Below are positions 8,230 through 17,412 of a DNA stretch of 64,000 bases, one piece after another; positions within the stretch are counted from its first letter, which is position 1, and every line of letters begins with the position of its first letter. The stretch is from Candidatus Thioglobus sp. (GTDB lineage Bacteria; Pseudomonadota; Gammaproteobacteria; PS1; Pseudothioglobaceae): NCBI GenBank assembly GCA_028228555.1, contig JAOJBP010000001.1, positions 62,001 to 126,000 of the forward strand, read 5' to 3'. The notes beneath the pieces were generated by a model. It did no database searches. It was not told where the DNA came from and saw nothing but the letters and a program-made list of their open reading frames with translations. Made by a program: the position numbers and the translations under genes.

Positions 8230-8333
8230 TGCTAAATCATTAGTCACCAAATATAACAAATACCTAATATATACCTATTAATCCTATGTCTTAATGGGTA
8301 TAATTGCGATCTTTGCCTGTCTTATAATTTCTT

Positions 8334-10184
8334 ATGTCTGAACAAACTACTGATAACCAATCACCAAAAACTTTTAGTGATCTAGGTCTTTCCGATTCAA
8401 TTCTTGGTGTGCTAGATTCACTTGGTTATGAAACTCCAACCCCTATTCAAGAGCAATGTATTACCAACCTTTTAAAAGGTGAAGACATTATTGGCCAAGC
8501 ACAAACAGGCACAGGAAAGACAGCGGCTTTTGCGTTGCCATTATTAGACAATATCGATCTAAACCTTAATGCGCCACAACTACTAATCTTAGCACCAACG
8601 CGCGAACTGGCTATTCAAGTATCAGAAGCAGTTCAAACTTATGCTCGCGGTATGAAAGGTTTTCATGTACTACCTATTTATGGCGGTCAATCATACGATA
8701 TCCAGCTACGTCCATTAAAGCGTGGTGTACATTGTGTAGTTGGCACGCCAGGTCGTGTCATGGATCATATTAAGAAAGGCACTTTAAAACTTGATCAGTT
8801 GAAATCTTTTGTTCTAGATGAAGCGGATGAAATGTTGAAGATGGGCTTTATTGATGATATTAAATGGGTAATGGAGCGCATTCCAGAACAGCGTCAAATC
8901 GCCTTATTCTCAGCTACCATGCCGTCTATTATCAAACGTGTTGCTGAAAAATTTTTAAACAATCCTAAGGTTGTTAAAGTTAAGACGAAAACAGAAACGG
9001 CGCCATCAATTACTCAAAAATATTGTTTAGTGGGTGGATTGCATCAAAAACTTGACGCACTAACAAGAATTCTTGAAGTGACTGAGTTTGATGCCATGAT
9101 TATTTTCGCTAGAACTAAGACATTAACCGTAGAATTAGCAGAAAAATTGTCTGCAAGAGGCTTCTCTGCAGAAGCAATTAATGGTGACATTCAACAAAGT
9201 CAACGTGAGCGAATGATTAACAACTTCAAAAAAGGCAAAATTGATATTTTAATTGCTACTGATGTTGCTGCTCGTGGACTAGATGTTCCAAGAATTTCTC
9301 ACGTGGTTAACTACGACATTCCACAAGATGCTGAAACTTATGTACATCGTATTGGCCGAACTGGCCGTGCTGGCCGTGCTGGTGATGCTATCTTATTTGT
9401 ATCACACCGTGAAAGACGTATGCTTAATAATATTGAGCGCGTTACTCGCCAAAAGATTGAGCCTATTGAGCTTCCTACTGCGAAAATCATTAACGAAAAG
9501 CGTATAGATACATTTAAAAAGAAGATTACAGAAACGATTAACAATCAAAATTTAAGTGTTTTTGAAAAATTAGTCACTGAATTTCAAGAAAATAATGAAG
9601 AAGCAGGAGCTGTTAAAATTGCTGCTGCTCTTGCATTTATCGCCCAAGGGAATGAGCCATTACTATTATCTGAAAAAGAAAACAGCTTTAGCAAAGGTCA
9701 AAAGTCTGGTGAAGAAAAGATAATTCCTGTAGAGGCAAACTCGCTTAAAAATAACCCTCAAATCCCAATGCGCCGATATAAAGTCGAAGTTGGTAACAGT
9801 AACAACGTTAAACCTGGCAATATCCTTGGTGCTATTGCTAATGAAGCTGATATGGATAGTGCATTTATCGGCTCAATCCAAATATTTGACAACTTCTCAA
9901 CGGTGGATTTACCTGATGACATGCCGAAAGAAACTTTCGAAGTGTTGAAAAAAACCATGGTTAACGGAAAGAGTCTTAGCATTACTGAGTTAACTGAAAA
10001 AAACAACAAAGCAACTGTTGGTGGCGGCGCTAGTCAAGGCGCTAGAAACTTTGGTCGTAAGAAGTTCTCTAAAGATTCTCGTAATGATAGTCGTGGCTCT
10101 AAAGGCGGTAGAAGAGGAGACGGCAAAGGTAGAGATGATAGAAAGCCTAAATTCTCACGTTCAAAACCTAAAAATAAGTCTTAA
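8334..10184 (+). CDS. deaD: Cold-shock DEAD-box RNA helicase DeaD/CsdA
   Basis: The 616-residue protein has the full helicase core: Q motif (PTPIQEQ), Walker A AQTGTGKT (56-63), PTRELA, GG, TPGRV, DEAD (162-165), SAT (193-195), and HRIGRTGRAGRAG near 340. It is followed by a linker, a DbpA-type RNA-binding domain (about 470-545, MRRYKVEVGNSNNVKPG onward) and a basic, Gly/Arg/Asp-rich tail. This layout and length match DeaD (E. coli 629 residues). It unwinds structured RNA, in ribosome assembly and cold adaptation. The cold-shock protein gene is directly downstream, which fits a shared condition. A TATAAT hexamer lies at 8299-8304. Confidence 0.95.
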   Translation: MSEQTTDNQSPKTFSDLGLSDSILGVLDSLGYETPTPIQEQCITNLLKGEDIIGQAQTGTGKTAAFALPLLDNIDLNLNAPQLLILAPTRELAIQVSEAVQTYARGMKGFHVLPIYGGQSYDIQLRPLKRGVHCVVGTPGRVMDHIKKGTLKLDQLKSFVLDEADEMLKMGFIDDIKWVMERIPEQRQIALFSATMPSIIKRVAEKFLNNPKVVKVKTKTETAPSITQKYCLVGGLHQKLDALTRILEVTEFDAMIIFARTKTLTVELAEKLSARGFSAEAINGDIQQSQRERMINNFKKGKIDILIATDVAARGLDVPRISHVVNYDIPQDAETYVHRIGRTGRAGRAGDAILFVSHRERRMLNNIERVTRQKIEPIELPTAKIINEKRIDTFKKKITETINNQNLSVFEKLVTEFQENNEEAGAVKIAAALAFIAQGNEPLLLSEKENSFSKGQKSGEEKIIPVEANSLKNNPQIPMRRYKVEVGNSNNVKPGNILGAIANEADMDSAFIGSIQIFDNFSTVDLPDDMPKETFEVLKKTMVNGKSLSITELTEKNNKATVGGGASQGARNFGRKKFSKDSRNDSRGSKGGRRGDGKGRDDRKPKFSRSKPKNKS

Positions 10185-10197
10185 ATTAAATTAACCC

Positions 10198-10224
10198 TTG
10201 CAAGAATCAAAATTACGTTAAAAT
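10198..10224 (+). promoter_or_regulatory. Possible promoter of the cold-shock gene
   Basis: TTGCAA (10198-10203) and TAAAAT (10219-10224) are separated by 15 bases, somewhat short. It would give a leader of more than 110 bases before the csp start, as usual for cold-shock mRNAs with structured 5' ends. Confidence 0.3.
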
Positions 10225-10345
10225 ACACGTGCTGGTTAAAGTATACAGCTACTATTTATATTGTTTGACTGATGGTTTCATCTTTTCTAAGTTATAAATG
10301 TGGTCTATGTTTTTCGGTATTTTTTTAAACTTAAAAGGAGACATT

Positions 10346-10549
10346 ATGTCTACAACAGGAAAAGTAAAGTGGTTTGACGCTAAAAAAGGTTTTGGTTTTA
10401 TTGAGCAAGAAAATGGTGACGATGTATTCGTTCACTTTCGTGCAATCCAAGGCGACGGTTACAAGCAATTAGAAGAAGGTCAAGAAGTAGAATTTGATCT
10501 AGAAGATGGTGCTAAAGGTCCTCAAGCGGCTAACGTACACCCACAATAG
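10346..10549 (+). CDS. Cold-shock protein, CspA family
   Basis: The start at 10346 is set by AAAAGGAG just upstream; the longer open frame beginning at 10298 adds a hydrophobic leader not found in this family. The 67-residue product is a single OB-fold cold-shock domain with RNP1 (KGFGFIEQ) and RNP2 (DVFVHFRAI), and [14 protein letters not shown] is diagnostic. It binds single-stranded RNA and DNA and acts as an RNA chaperone. It stands alone between deaD and sbcB, with a long leader and a strong terminator behind. Which csp paralogue (A, C, E or D) cannot be decided from sequence. Confidence 0.95.
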   Translation: MSTTGKVKWFDAKKGFGFIEQENGDDVFVHFRAIQGDGYKQLEEGQEVEFDLEDGAKGPQAANVHPQ

Positions 10550-10593
10550 TTTTTAGCACCTCCTTAGTGAGGTCTTTAAATTATTGATAAAAG

Positions 10594-10620
10594 AACCCAG
10601 TTTAAACGCTGGGTTTTTTA
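10594..10620 (+). terminator. Rho-independent terminator after csp
   Basis: AACCCAG (10594-10600) pairs with CTGGGTT (10609-10615), loop of eight, followed by a run of T. A shorter hairpin, ACCTC (10558-10562) with GAGGT (10569-10573), lies just after the stop codon. Confidence 0.85.
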
Positions 10621-10647
10621 TTGCAAAAAATTCGTTAAAATAAGACT

Positions 10648-12063
10648 ATGAAAACATTTTATTGGTACGACTTTGAGACTTTTGGCATTAGTCCAAAAAT
10701 AGATAGAATCTCGCAATTTGCTGGCATCCGGACAGATGAGAATCTTAATATACTTGATGAGCATATGTTTTATTGCAAACCCACTCATGATTGTCTTCCC
10801 TCGCCAGAAGCATGTGCAGTTACTGGTATTAGCCCGCAACTATGTGAGCAGAAAGGCATGATTGAGCATGAATTTATTAAAAAAATACATGAGCAAATTT
10901 CAACACCTAATACCTGCACTGCTGGCTATAACTCAATTCGGTTTGATGATGAGTTCACACGATATGCACTTTATCGTAACTTTCTAGACCCTTATGCTTG
11001 GCATTGGCAAAATGGCAATACGCGCTGGGATATCCTAGATGTGGTCCGCATGTGTTATGCACTTAAAAAAGATGCTAGTCTTAATTGGGTTTATGACGAT
11101 AGTGGTAAACCAATTTTTAAATTAGACCGTCTTTCTCCTGCCAATGGCATAGAACATTCAAATGCTCACGATGCATTGGCTGATGTTCGGGCTACGATTG
11201 CTATCGCTAAAATTATTAAAGAATCTCAACCACAACTATTTGATTATGCCTTTAAACTGCGTGAGAAAAAATTTGTAGAATCTAAAATTAATCTATATGA
11301 GCCTATGTTGCATACTTCGGGCATGTATCCAGCTCAAAAATCATGCACTCGTCTATCGGTTGCCTTAGCCTATCATCCAGAATACAAAGATCGAGTAATT
11401 GTGTTTAATCTAGATCAAGATCCTTCAATTCTTTTAGAGTTAAATGTTGATGAGTTAAAAGTGCTGATGTTTACTAAGCAATCTGAATTGCCTGAAAATG
11501 TTGAACGCTTACAAATCAAAGACTTGATTTTTAACAAAAGCCCAATGTTTGTCCCTAATATTTACAAAATCGAACCAAAAGTGGTTAAACAACTTCAAAT
11601 TGATATGAGTACTTGCTTAAAACATCTAGATTTTATAAAAGATAATCAGTTTGCTATAGAAAAAGTTATCCAAAATTTATATAAAAATGACCAGGGGTTT
11701 GAGCAAAGCAAGGACGCTGATCAATCTTTGTATGGTGGTTTCATGGATAATGCAGATAAGCGCATTGCTGATCAAATACAAACGTTAAATATAGGGGACT
11801 TAAAAGACTTTCATCCTAAATTTAAAGATGAAAAACTCTCTAACTTACTTATACATTTTAAAGCTAGAAACTACCCAGAGTCTTTAACAGAAGATGAAGC
11901 TGAAAACTGGTTTGAAACTGTACAGGGTAGAGTTCAGACAGGTGAAAATGGCTATCTCTCTGTTGATGATTATCTACAGCGTATCCATGTCATGCGTGAA
12001 CAACATCCACAAAAGGAAACTCTTTGGCGCCAACTTGAAAGTTATGGCGAATCGTTTTTCTAA
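10648..12063 (+). CDS. sbcB: Exodeoxyribonuclease I
   Basis: The 471-residue protein belongs to the DEDDh 3'-5' exonucleases: Asp8 and Glu10 in YWYDFETFG, FDDEFTRYA for motif II, and HDALADVRATIAIAK for motif III (residues about 172-186). The C-terminal part with the ExoI-specific SH3-like and helical domains (ending LWRQLESYGESFF) is complete; E. coli ExoI has 475 residues. It degrades single-stranded DNA in recombination and mismatch repair. It lies immediately upstream of nth, another repair gene, but with its own 59-base gap. Confidence 0.95.
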   Translation: MKTFYWYDFETFGISPKIDRISQFAGIRTDENLNILDEHMFYCKPTHDCLPSPEACAVTGISPQLCEQKGMIEHEFIKKIHEQISTPNTCTAGYNSIRFDDEFTRYALYRNFLDPYAWHWQNGNTRWDILDVVRMCYALKKDASLNWVYDDSGKPIFKLDRLSPANGIEHSNAHDALADVRATIAIAKIIKESQPQLFDYAFKLREKKFVESKINLYEPMLHTSGMYPAQKSCTRLSVALAYHPEYKDRVIVFNLDQDPSILLELNVDELKVLMFTKQSELPENVERLQIKDLIFNKSPMFVPNIYKIEPKVVKQLQIDMSTCLKHLDFIKDNQFAIEKVIQNLYKNDQGFEQSKDADQSLYGGFMDNADKRIADQIQTLNIGDLKDFHPKFKDEKLSNLLIHFKARNYPESLTEDEAENWFETVQGRVQTGENGYLSVDDYLQRIHVMREQHPQKETLWRQLESYGESFF

Positions 12064-12122
12064 TAACTAAATAGATTTCAGGTATAATCTTTTGCTATTA
12101 GGAAATTAAGCCAAAGAAGAAA

Positions 12123-12755
12123 ATGAACGCTGAGACTCGTTTTGAAATGTTTGAAAGGTTACTGAAAAAGATACCTAATCCAACAACAGAATTAAACTAC
12201 TCAACCCCGTTTGAGCTTTTAGTAGCTGTTACTTTATCGGCACAAGCAACGGATAAAAGTGTCAACAAAGTAACGGATAAATTATTTCCAATTGCTAATA
12301 CACCGGAAGCTATTTTTGAGCTCGGTGAAGACACACTTAGAGAGACTATTAAAACAATCGGTCTATTTAATTCAAAAGCAAAACACATCATACAAGCTTG
12401 TAAAATTCTAATCGATAAGTACGACTCAAGTGTGCCTGAAACTCGTAAAGAATTAGAAGCATTACCAGGCGTAGGTCGCAAGACCGCAAATGTCGTCTTA
12501 AATACAGCATTTGGCCACCCTACCATTGCAGTTGACACACACATCTATCGTGTTGCTAACCGTACAGCAATTGCTAGCGGCAAAACAGTACTAGAAGTTG
12601 AGAAAAAATTGGTGAAATTTATTCCTGATGAGCATCGCGTTCCTGCTCATCACTTAATGATTCTTCATGGTCGTTACACTTGTAAGGCTAGATCGCCACT
12701 ATGCACTGAATGCATTTTGCTTGATCTGTGTGAATATGAAGAAAAGAACCTATAG
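12123..12755 (+). CDS. nth: Endonuclease III
   Basis: The 210-residue DNA glycosylase/AP lyase has its helix-hairpin-helix at LPGVGRKTANVV with catalytic Lys120, and Asp138 in VDTHIYRVANR. The four cysteines for the [4Fe-4S] cluster are at 187, 194, 197 and 203 (C-x6-C-x2-C-x5-C). All numbers coincide with E. coli Nth, so the start is certain. It removes oxidised pyrimidines in base excision repair. In many gammaproteobacteria nth follows the rnf operon; here it follows sbcB and precedes a DUF1841 gene. Confidence 0.97.
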   Translation: MNAETRFEMFERLLKKIPNPTTELNYSTPFELLVAVTLSAQATDKSVNKVTDKLFPIANTPEAIFELGEDTLRETIKTIGLFNSKAKHIIQACKILIDKYDSSVPETRKELEALPGVGRKTANVVLNTAFGHPTIAVDTHIYRVANRTAIASGKTVLEVEKKLVKFIPDEHRVPAHHLMILHGRYTCKARSPLCTECILLDLCEYEEKNL

Positions 12756-12763
12756 TTTAATTC

Positions 12764-13183
12764 GTGCTTTACACACAAGATAGATCAGAACAAAGAAAAT
12801 TTCTATCTGCCGCCTGGCAAAAATTTTTAAATAAGCAGATCCTTGATCCGCTTGAAGATCAACTTACAAAAGTGATTGAAATTCATCCTGAATATCACAA
12901 GCTTATCCAAAATGTTGAATCGGACTATTTTCCAGAACAAGGCGAAGTAAACCCTTTTTTACACATTAATCTACATTTATCTTTACAGGAACAATTGTCG
13001 ATTAACCAGCCACATGGCATTCAAGAAATTTATAAAAAAATACTTAGTAAGACTCAAGATGCTCATCAAACTGAGCATTTAATGATGGACTGTATTGCTG
13101 AAATGATTTTCTCGGCGCAAAAAAATAATACGCCTATGGATCATCAAGCTTATGTTGAATGCTTAAAATCTATTGCCTATTAA
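12764..13183 (+). CDS. DUF1841 family protein
   Basis: The 139-residue protein starts with GTG eight bases after the nth stop. It matches the conserved DUF1841 pattern by eye: RKFLSAAWQKF near the N-terminus, HPEYH, NPFLHINLHLSLQEQLSINQPHGI, and a C-terminal helix with HLMMDCIAEMIFSAQ. It has no signal peptide or membrane segment and its function is not known. The family is frequently placed next to nth in gammaproteobacteria, as here, so a link with DNA repair or with the iron-sulfur enzyme is possible but unproved. Confidence 0.85.
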   Translation: MLYTQDRSEQRKFLSAAWQKFLNKQILDPLEDQLTKVIEIHPEYHKLIQNVESDYFPEQGEVNPFLHINLHLSLQEQLSINQPHGIQEIYKKILSKTQDAHQTEHLMMDCIAEMIFSAQKNNTPMDHQAYVECLKSIAY

Positions 13184-13225
13184 ATTAATGTTAAATCTAA
13201 GCTAAGCTAAGCACTTATAAATATT

Positions 13226-13870
13226 TTAGCCTTTCCAGTTTACGAAGTTTGTAAGCAATTGCAAACCATCATGTTGTGACTTTTCAGGATGGAACTGTGC
13301 GGCGAATATATTATCTTTCGCAACAGCGCAAGTGAAATCTAGGCCATAACTAGTGGTGCCAGCTACTATTGAAGGATCAGCATGAGCAACATAATAACTA
13401 TGCACGCTGTAGAAACGAGCATTATCGTCAATATTATGCCAAAGTGGGTGTTCAATCGACTGTTTAACGGTATTCCAACCCATATGTGGAATTTTAAGTT
13501 CACTGTTTGCAAACTTGACCACATCACCAGACATGATTGACAAGCCCTTTGTTCCACCATTCTCTTCAGAAGAATCAAACAACAATTGCAAACCTAGACA
13601 AATACCTAAAAATGGTTTTTCTTGAGCATTACGCTTAATAACATCTATTAGATTGTGATCATTCAATGCTTGCATACAAGCACCCATTGCTCCCTGACCA
13701 GGAAACACAATGCGATCTGCCTCATTAATTAAATCAGCATTATCTGTTAAGAAGACTCGATCATTAGGTGCTACATGCTCAATAGCTTTTTGCACACTAC
13801 GCACATTGCCCATGCCGTAATCGACAATCGCAATACTTTGCGCTCCAATAGGAGCTCTCTTAGCTTGCAT
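13226..13870 (-). CDS. hisH: Imidazole glycerol phosphate synthase, glutamine amidotransferase subunit
   Basis: The 214-residue class I amidotransferase has nucleophile Cys91 (PFLGICLGLQLLF), and the His193/Glu195 pair of the triad in AQFHPEKSQ. It supplies ammonia to HisF for making imidazole glycerol phosphate in histidine synthesis. The N-terminus is about 11 residues longer than usual before IAIVDYGMGN; no better start is visible. It is the last gene of the asd-hisB-hisH run and hisF and hisA are not adjacent (hisA is at 43395-44129). Confidence 0.95.
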   Translation of the reverse strand: MQAKRAPIGAQSIAIVDYGMGNVRSVQKAIEHVAPNDRVFLTDNADLINEADRIVFPGQGAMGACMQALNDHNLIDVIKRNAQEKPFLGICLGLQLLFDSSEENGGTKGLSIMSGDVVKFANSELKIPHMGWNTVKQSIEHPLWHNIDDNARFYSVHSYYVAHADPSIVAGTTSYGLDFTCAVAKDNIFAAQFHPEKSQHDGLQLLTNFVNWKG

Positions 13871-13883
13871 ATTTATGAATGCA

Positions 13884-14465
13884 CTACAAAGAGCCTTTAG
13901 TTGAAGGAATTATGCCCGCTTGACGTTCATCAGGCGTTACCGCCATTCTTAGCGCTCGTCCAAATGCCTTAAAGATAGTTTCAGCTTGGTGATGCGCATT
14001 CACACCTTTTAGATTATCAATGTGGATTGTCACCAATGCATGGTTAACAAATCCAGTGAAAAATTCTGAGAACAAATCAACATCAAATGTACCAATTAAA
14101 GCACGAGTAAAACGTACATTAAGCTCTAAACCAGGACGGCCAGATAGATCTAGCACGACACGAGACAAGGCCTCGTCTAATGGCACATATGAATGCCCAT
14201 AACGAGTAAATCCTGTTTTATCACCCATGGCCTTAGAGAAGGCCTGGCCTAATGTAATACCAATATCTTCTACACTATGATGATCATCAATTTTCGTATC
14301 ACCATCACACTTAATTGTTATATCCATCAGTCCATGGCGAGCTACTTGATCCAACATATGGTCTAAAAAAGCCACACCAGTATCAATATTTGCCTGGCCT
14401 GTTCCATACAAATTTAGCTCAACTAGAATATCAGTTTCATTGGTTTTTCTGGATACTTTAATCAT
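13884..14465 (-). CDS. hisB: Imidazoleglycerol-phosphate dehydratase
   Basis: This is a monofunctional 193-residue HisB, without the phosphatase domain found fused in E. coli. Two HH-containing metal motifs are seen: [11 protein letters not shown] near 60-72 and [12 protein letters not shown] near 157-168; together they form the Mn-binding active sites of the dehydratase repeats. It carries out the sixth step of histidine synthesis. It is flanked by asd upstream (11-base gap) and hisH downstream. Confidence 0.97.
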   Translation of the reverse strand: MIKVSRKTNETDILVELNLYGTGQANIDTGVAFLDHMLDQVARHGLMDITIKCDGDTKIDDHHSVEDIGITLGQAFSKAMGDKTGFTRYGHSYVPLDEALSRVVLDLSGRPGLELNVRFTRALIGTFDVDLFSEFFTGFVNHALVTIHIDNLKGVNAHHQAETIFKAFGRALRMAVTPDERQAGIIPSTKGSL

Positions 14466-14476
14466 TTTTTTATAGT

Positions 14477-15502
14477 TTATAAATACTCTTCAATTAAAAT
14501 TTCAGCAATTTGAACGGAGTTCAGTGCTGCGCCTTTACGAATATTATCAGATACTACCCACAAGTTTAAACCTTTCTCATGAGAAATATCTTCACGAATA
14601 CGGCTTACAAACGTATCGTCATGATTAGTCGCTTCAATAAATGGCGTTGCATAGCCGCCATCTTCGCGCTTATCCATCACTGTTACACCATTCGCTTCTG
14701 ACAAAATCTTAGTCGCTTCCTTGACGGTAATTTTTTTCTTAGTTTCGATGTTAATCGCTTCAGAATGACCATAGATAACTGGCACACGCACGGCAGTTGG
14801 GTTAACTAAAATACTCTCATCCTCGAAGATTTTTTGAGTTTCCCACACCATCTTCATTTCTTCTTTTGTATAACCGTTATCTTGAAAAACATCGATATGA
14901 GGGATAACATTAAAAGCAATTTGCTTAGGATAGACTTCAACATCAACATCGGTATTGCCACCCAATAATTTAGTTGTTTGTTCAATTAGCTCAGAAATAG
15001 CCTCCTTGCCTGATCCAGATACTGCTTGATAAGTAGCGACATTAATACGCTCAATACCTACCGCATCATAAATCGGCTTTAATGCAACTAGCATTTGAAT
15101 AGTTGAACAGTTTGGATTGGCAATAATATTGCGCTTTGTATAGTCTGCAATTGCATGAGGGTTAACCTCAGGCACCACTAAAGGAATATCTTTATCACGT
15201 CGAAAATGTGCCGTATTATCAATGACAATACAACCTGCTTCTGCCGCTATAGGTGCATATTTTTCTGAAATATTTCCACCGGCTGAGAATAGACCTATCT
15301 GAGCCTTAGAGAAGTCAAATGTATCTAGATCTTGAACCGTCCAACTTTTACCCTGGCAAAACACTTTTTTACCAGCAGAGTTTGCACTCGCTAATGGATA
15401 TAAATTATCAATAGGAAAGTCACGCTGTTCTAAAATAGAAAGGATAGTTTCGCCCACAGCACCTGTTGCGCCAACAACAGCAACGTTAAATTTCTTGCTC
15501 AT
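14477..15502 (-). CDS. asd: Aspartate-semialdehyde dehydrogenase
   Basis: The 341-residue enzyme starts with an NADP-binding GATGAVGE motif and has the catalytic Cys132 in [10 protein letters not shown]. The later [11 protein letters not shown] segment and [11 protein letters not shown] loop with the active-site histidine are also present. This is the shorter USG-1-like bacterial class with a conserved C-terminal [14 protein letters not shown]. It reduces aspartyl phosphate to the semialdehyde for lysine, methionine, threonine and diaminopimelate. Its position inside a his-gene run rather than with leu genes is a small local rearrangement. Confidence 0.97.
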   Translation of the reverse strand: MSKKFNVAVVGATGAVGETILSILEQRDFPIDNLYPLASANSAGKKVFCQGKSWTVQDLDTFDFSKAQIGLFSAGGNISEKYAPIAAEAGCIVIDNTAHFRRDKDIPLVVPEVNPHAIADYTKRNIIANPNCSTIQMLVALKPIYDAVGIERINVATYQAVSGSGKEAISELIEQTTKLLGGNTDVDVEVYPKQIAFNVIPHIDVFQDNGYTKEEMKMVWETQKIFEDESILVNPTAVRVPVIYGHSEAINIETKKKITVKEATKILSEANGVTVMDKREDGGYATPFIEATNHDDTFVSRIREDISHEKGLNLWVVSDNIRKGAALNSVQIAEILIEEYL

Positions 15503-15595
15503 AAGTATTGGAATAAAATCAAAATTAAAGTCTGTATTATACTAGACTTTAATAAACATCGTAATGCTTGAAATAAGCACCACCTAGGTATTTAT

Positions 15596-16336
15596 CTAAA
15601 CAATATTATCAATATCAATATACTGATAATCCAATGAAAACTTCTGGCTTAGATGTTGGCAAAGTGCTTGCACGCCATAACGCTCTGTTGCGTGATGCCC
15701 TGCTGAAATAAAGGCAATATCATTTTCTTTGCATATGCAAGGAATTTGTTCTGAAACCTCACCAGTTATAAAACAATCTGCACCGACATCAATAGCATGC
15801 TCAATGTAGCTTTGTGCGCCGCCAGTGCACCAGGCAATTTTTTTGATTGGTTTATTTTTAGACCCAAATACCAGTGGAGTTCTCTGAGTAACACTTTGAA
15901 CAGATTTTTCCACATCGGCCAAACTTAAATCGACCTGACCTTGCCAAACTAGCGTGTTGCCCACAGGTTGAGGATTTTGAATATTCAAACGCATGGCTAG
16001 TTGAATATTATTACCCACTAACGGATGAGCATCCAAGGGTAAATGATAAGCAAATAAGTTGATATTATTGTCTAATAATGCTTTGATTCTATTTTTTTTA
16101 ATGCCAGTAATCACGGGGCTTTCATTTTTCCAAAAAAACCCATGATGGACAAATAGTGCATCAGCTTTTTCATCAATAGCACGTTCAATTAGGTCTTGAT
16201 TAGCACTCACGCCAGCGATAATTTTACTCACATCTGACTTCCCTTCGATTTGCAATCCATTTGGGCAATAATCAGAGAATTTAATAACATTTAAATACTC
16301 ATTCAAATAAGTTGCAAGTGTTTTATTGTTAATCAT
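15596..16336 (-). CDS. Nif3-like dinuclear metal-centre protein
   Basis: The 246-residue protein belongs to the NIF3/YbgI family: YCPNGLQIEG near 23-32, VHHGFFWK near 64-71, HLPLDAHPLVGNN near 97-109, and near the C-terminus SAGHHATERYGVQ, which together give the histidine, aspartate and glutamate ligands of a two-metal site. Members form toroidal hexamers with possible GTP cyclohydrolase-like or hydrolase activity; the function is not settled. It overlaps the end of hisC by 8 bases, so translation is coupled. Its neighbours do not define its role. Confidence 0.9.
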   Translation of the reverse strand: MINNKTLATYLNEYLNVIKFSDYCPNGLQIEGKSDVSKIIAGVSANQDLIERAIDEKADALFVHHGFFWKNESPVITGIKKNRIKALLDNNINLFAYHLPLDAHPLVGNNIQLAMRLNIQNPQPVGNTLVWQGQVDLSLADVEKSVQSVTQRTPLVFGSKNKPIKKIAWCTGGAQSYIEHAIDVGADCFITGEVSEQIPCICKENDIAFISAGHHATERYGVQALCQHLSQKFSLDYQYIDIDNIV

Positions 16337-17411
16337 TATTGTTCATTTTCAAACTATAGAATTCTTTCACAATACTGATAAACTGCTTATTTTGGTTATT
16401 ATCACCCACCGTCACTCTCAAGCAATTAGTTAATTTAGGTGCGCCACTTAAGTTTTTAATAAGTACGCCATTAGCTTTCAAATAGTCAAATAACTCTTGC
16501 GCTTTTGGCGCTTTAAATAAAATAAAATTGGCTTGTGACGGATATGCCAGAAGACCTTCAATTTGTTTTAGTGCGTCTGATAAGATTTGACGTTGCTCGA
16601 TAATAATGGCTGCATTTTTATTAATCTCATCTTTCTCTTTTAATAAAAAATTAGCGCTCACTTGAGTAAGAATATTAATATTGTAAGGCAGTCGAAGCTT
16701 ATCTAGCTCTGTGACTGTATCTTGAGAACCAATCAATAGTCCAAGACGCAATCCAGCAAAGCCAATTTTAGATACTGTGCGCAATACAACAAGGTTTGGA
16801 TATTTCCCTATATCTGATATAAAGCTATCACCAGCATAGGCGTAATACGCCTCATCCAAAACTATCATAGCATCAGTCATATTGATAATCTTTTCAATAG
16901 CAACCCTATCAAATGTGTTACCTGTTGGATTGTTAGGGTAGGCAATAAAAATAAGCTTCGGCTTATGTTTGTTGATTGATTCTAGTGTATTGTCTAAATC
17001 AAGCTTATAGTCTTGAGTTAATGGCACACCTTGATAATTCAGACGAGTGAATTTAGCAATCATGTCATACATCACAAAACTTGGCTCAATACTCAAGATG
17101 GTGTCACCAGCATCACAAGCTAATGCTAACAATTGAATTAATTCATCAGACCCATTGCCTAATAAAACTCCAAAATCTTTAGGGATGTTCATTAAATCTC
17201 TAAGAGTTTGGTTTAACTCATCAGCACTTGGACTTGGGTAACGATTAAGCTGTGCATCGGCTAAATAGGTCAAATATTGACTGATAAGCTCATCAGGCAA
17301 TGCAAAGGGTGACTCCATAGCATCAAGCTTTATAAGGCTGTCAGAACTTGGGACATGATAAGCGTTAATTTCTTGAATGTTGGCTCTTAGCCAATTGTGT
17401 ATAAAACTCAT
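16329..17411 (-). CDS. hisC: Histidinol-phosphate aminotransferase
   Basis: The 360-residue PLP enzyme of fold type I has YPNNPTGN near 158-165, DEAYYAYAGD near 186-195 and the PLP lysine at 215 in TVSKIGFAGLRLG. LGNGSDELIQLL near 84-95 anchors the cofactor phosphate. It moves an amino group to imidazole acetol phosphate in histidine synthesis. It lies one base after thiD and overlaps the Nif3-like gene, in a tightly packed minus-strand operon. Confidence 0.95.
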   Translation of the reverse strand: MSFIHNWLRANIQEINAYHVPSSDSLIKLDAMESPFALPDELISQYLTYLADAQLNRYPSPSADELNQTLRDLMNIPKDFGVLLGNGSDELIQLLALACDAGDTILSIEPSFVMYDMIAKFTRLNYQGVPLTQDYKLDLDNTLESINKHKPKLIFIAYPNNPTGNTFDRVAIEKIINMTDAMIVLDEAYYAYAGDSFISDIGKYPNLVVLRTVSKIGFAGLRLGLLIGSQDTVTELDKLRLPYNINILTQVSANFLLKEKDEINKNAAIIIEQRQILSDALKQIEGLLAYPSQANFILFKAPKAQELFDYLKANGVLIKNLSGAPKLTNCLRVTVGDNNQNKQFISIVKEFYSLKMNNND

Positions 17412-17412
17412 G

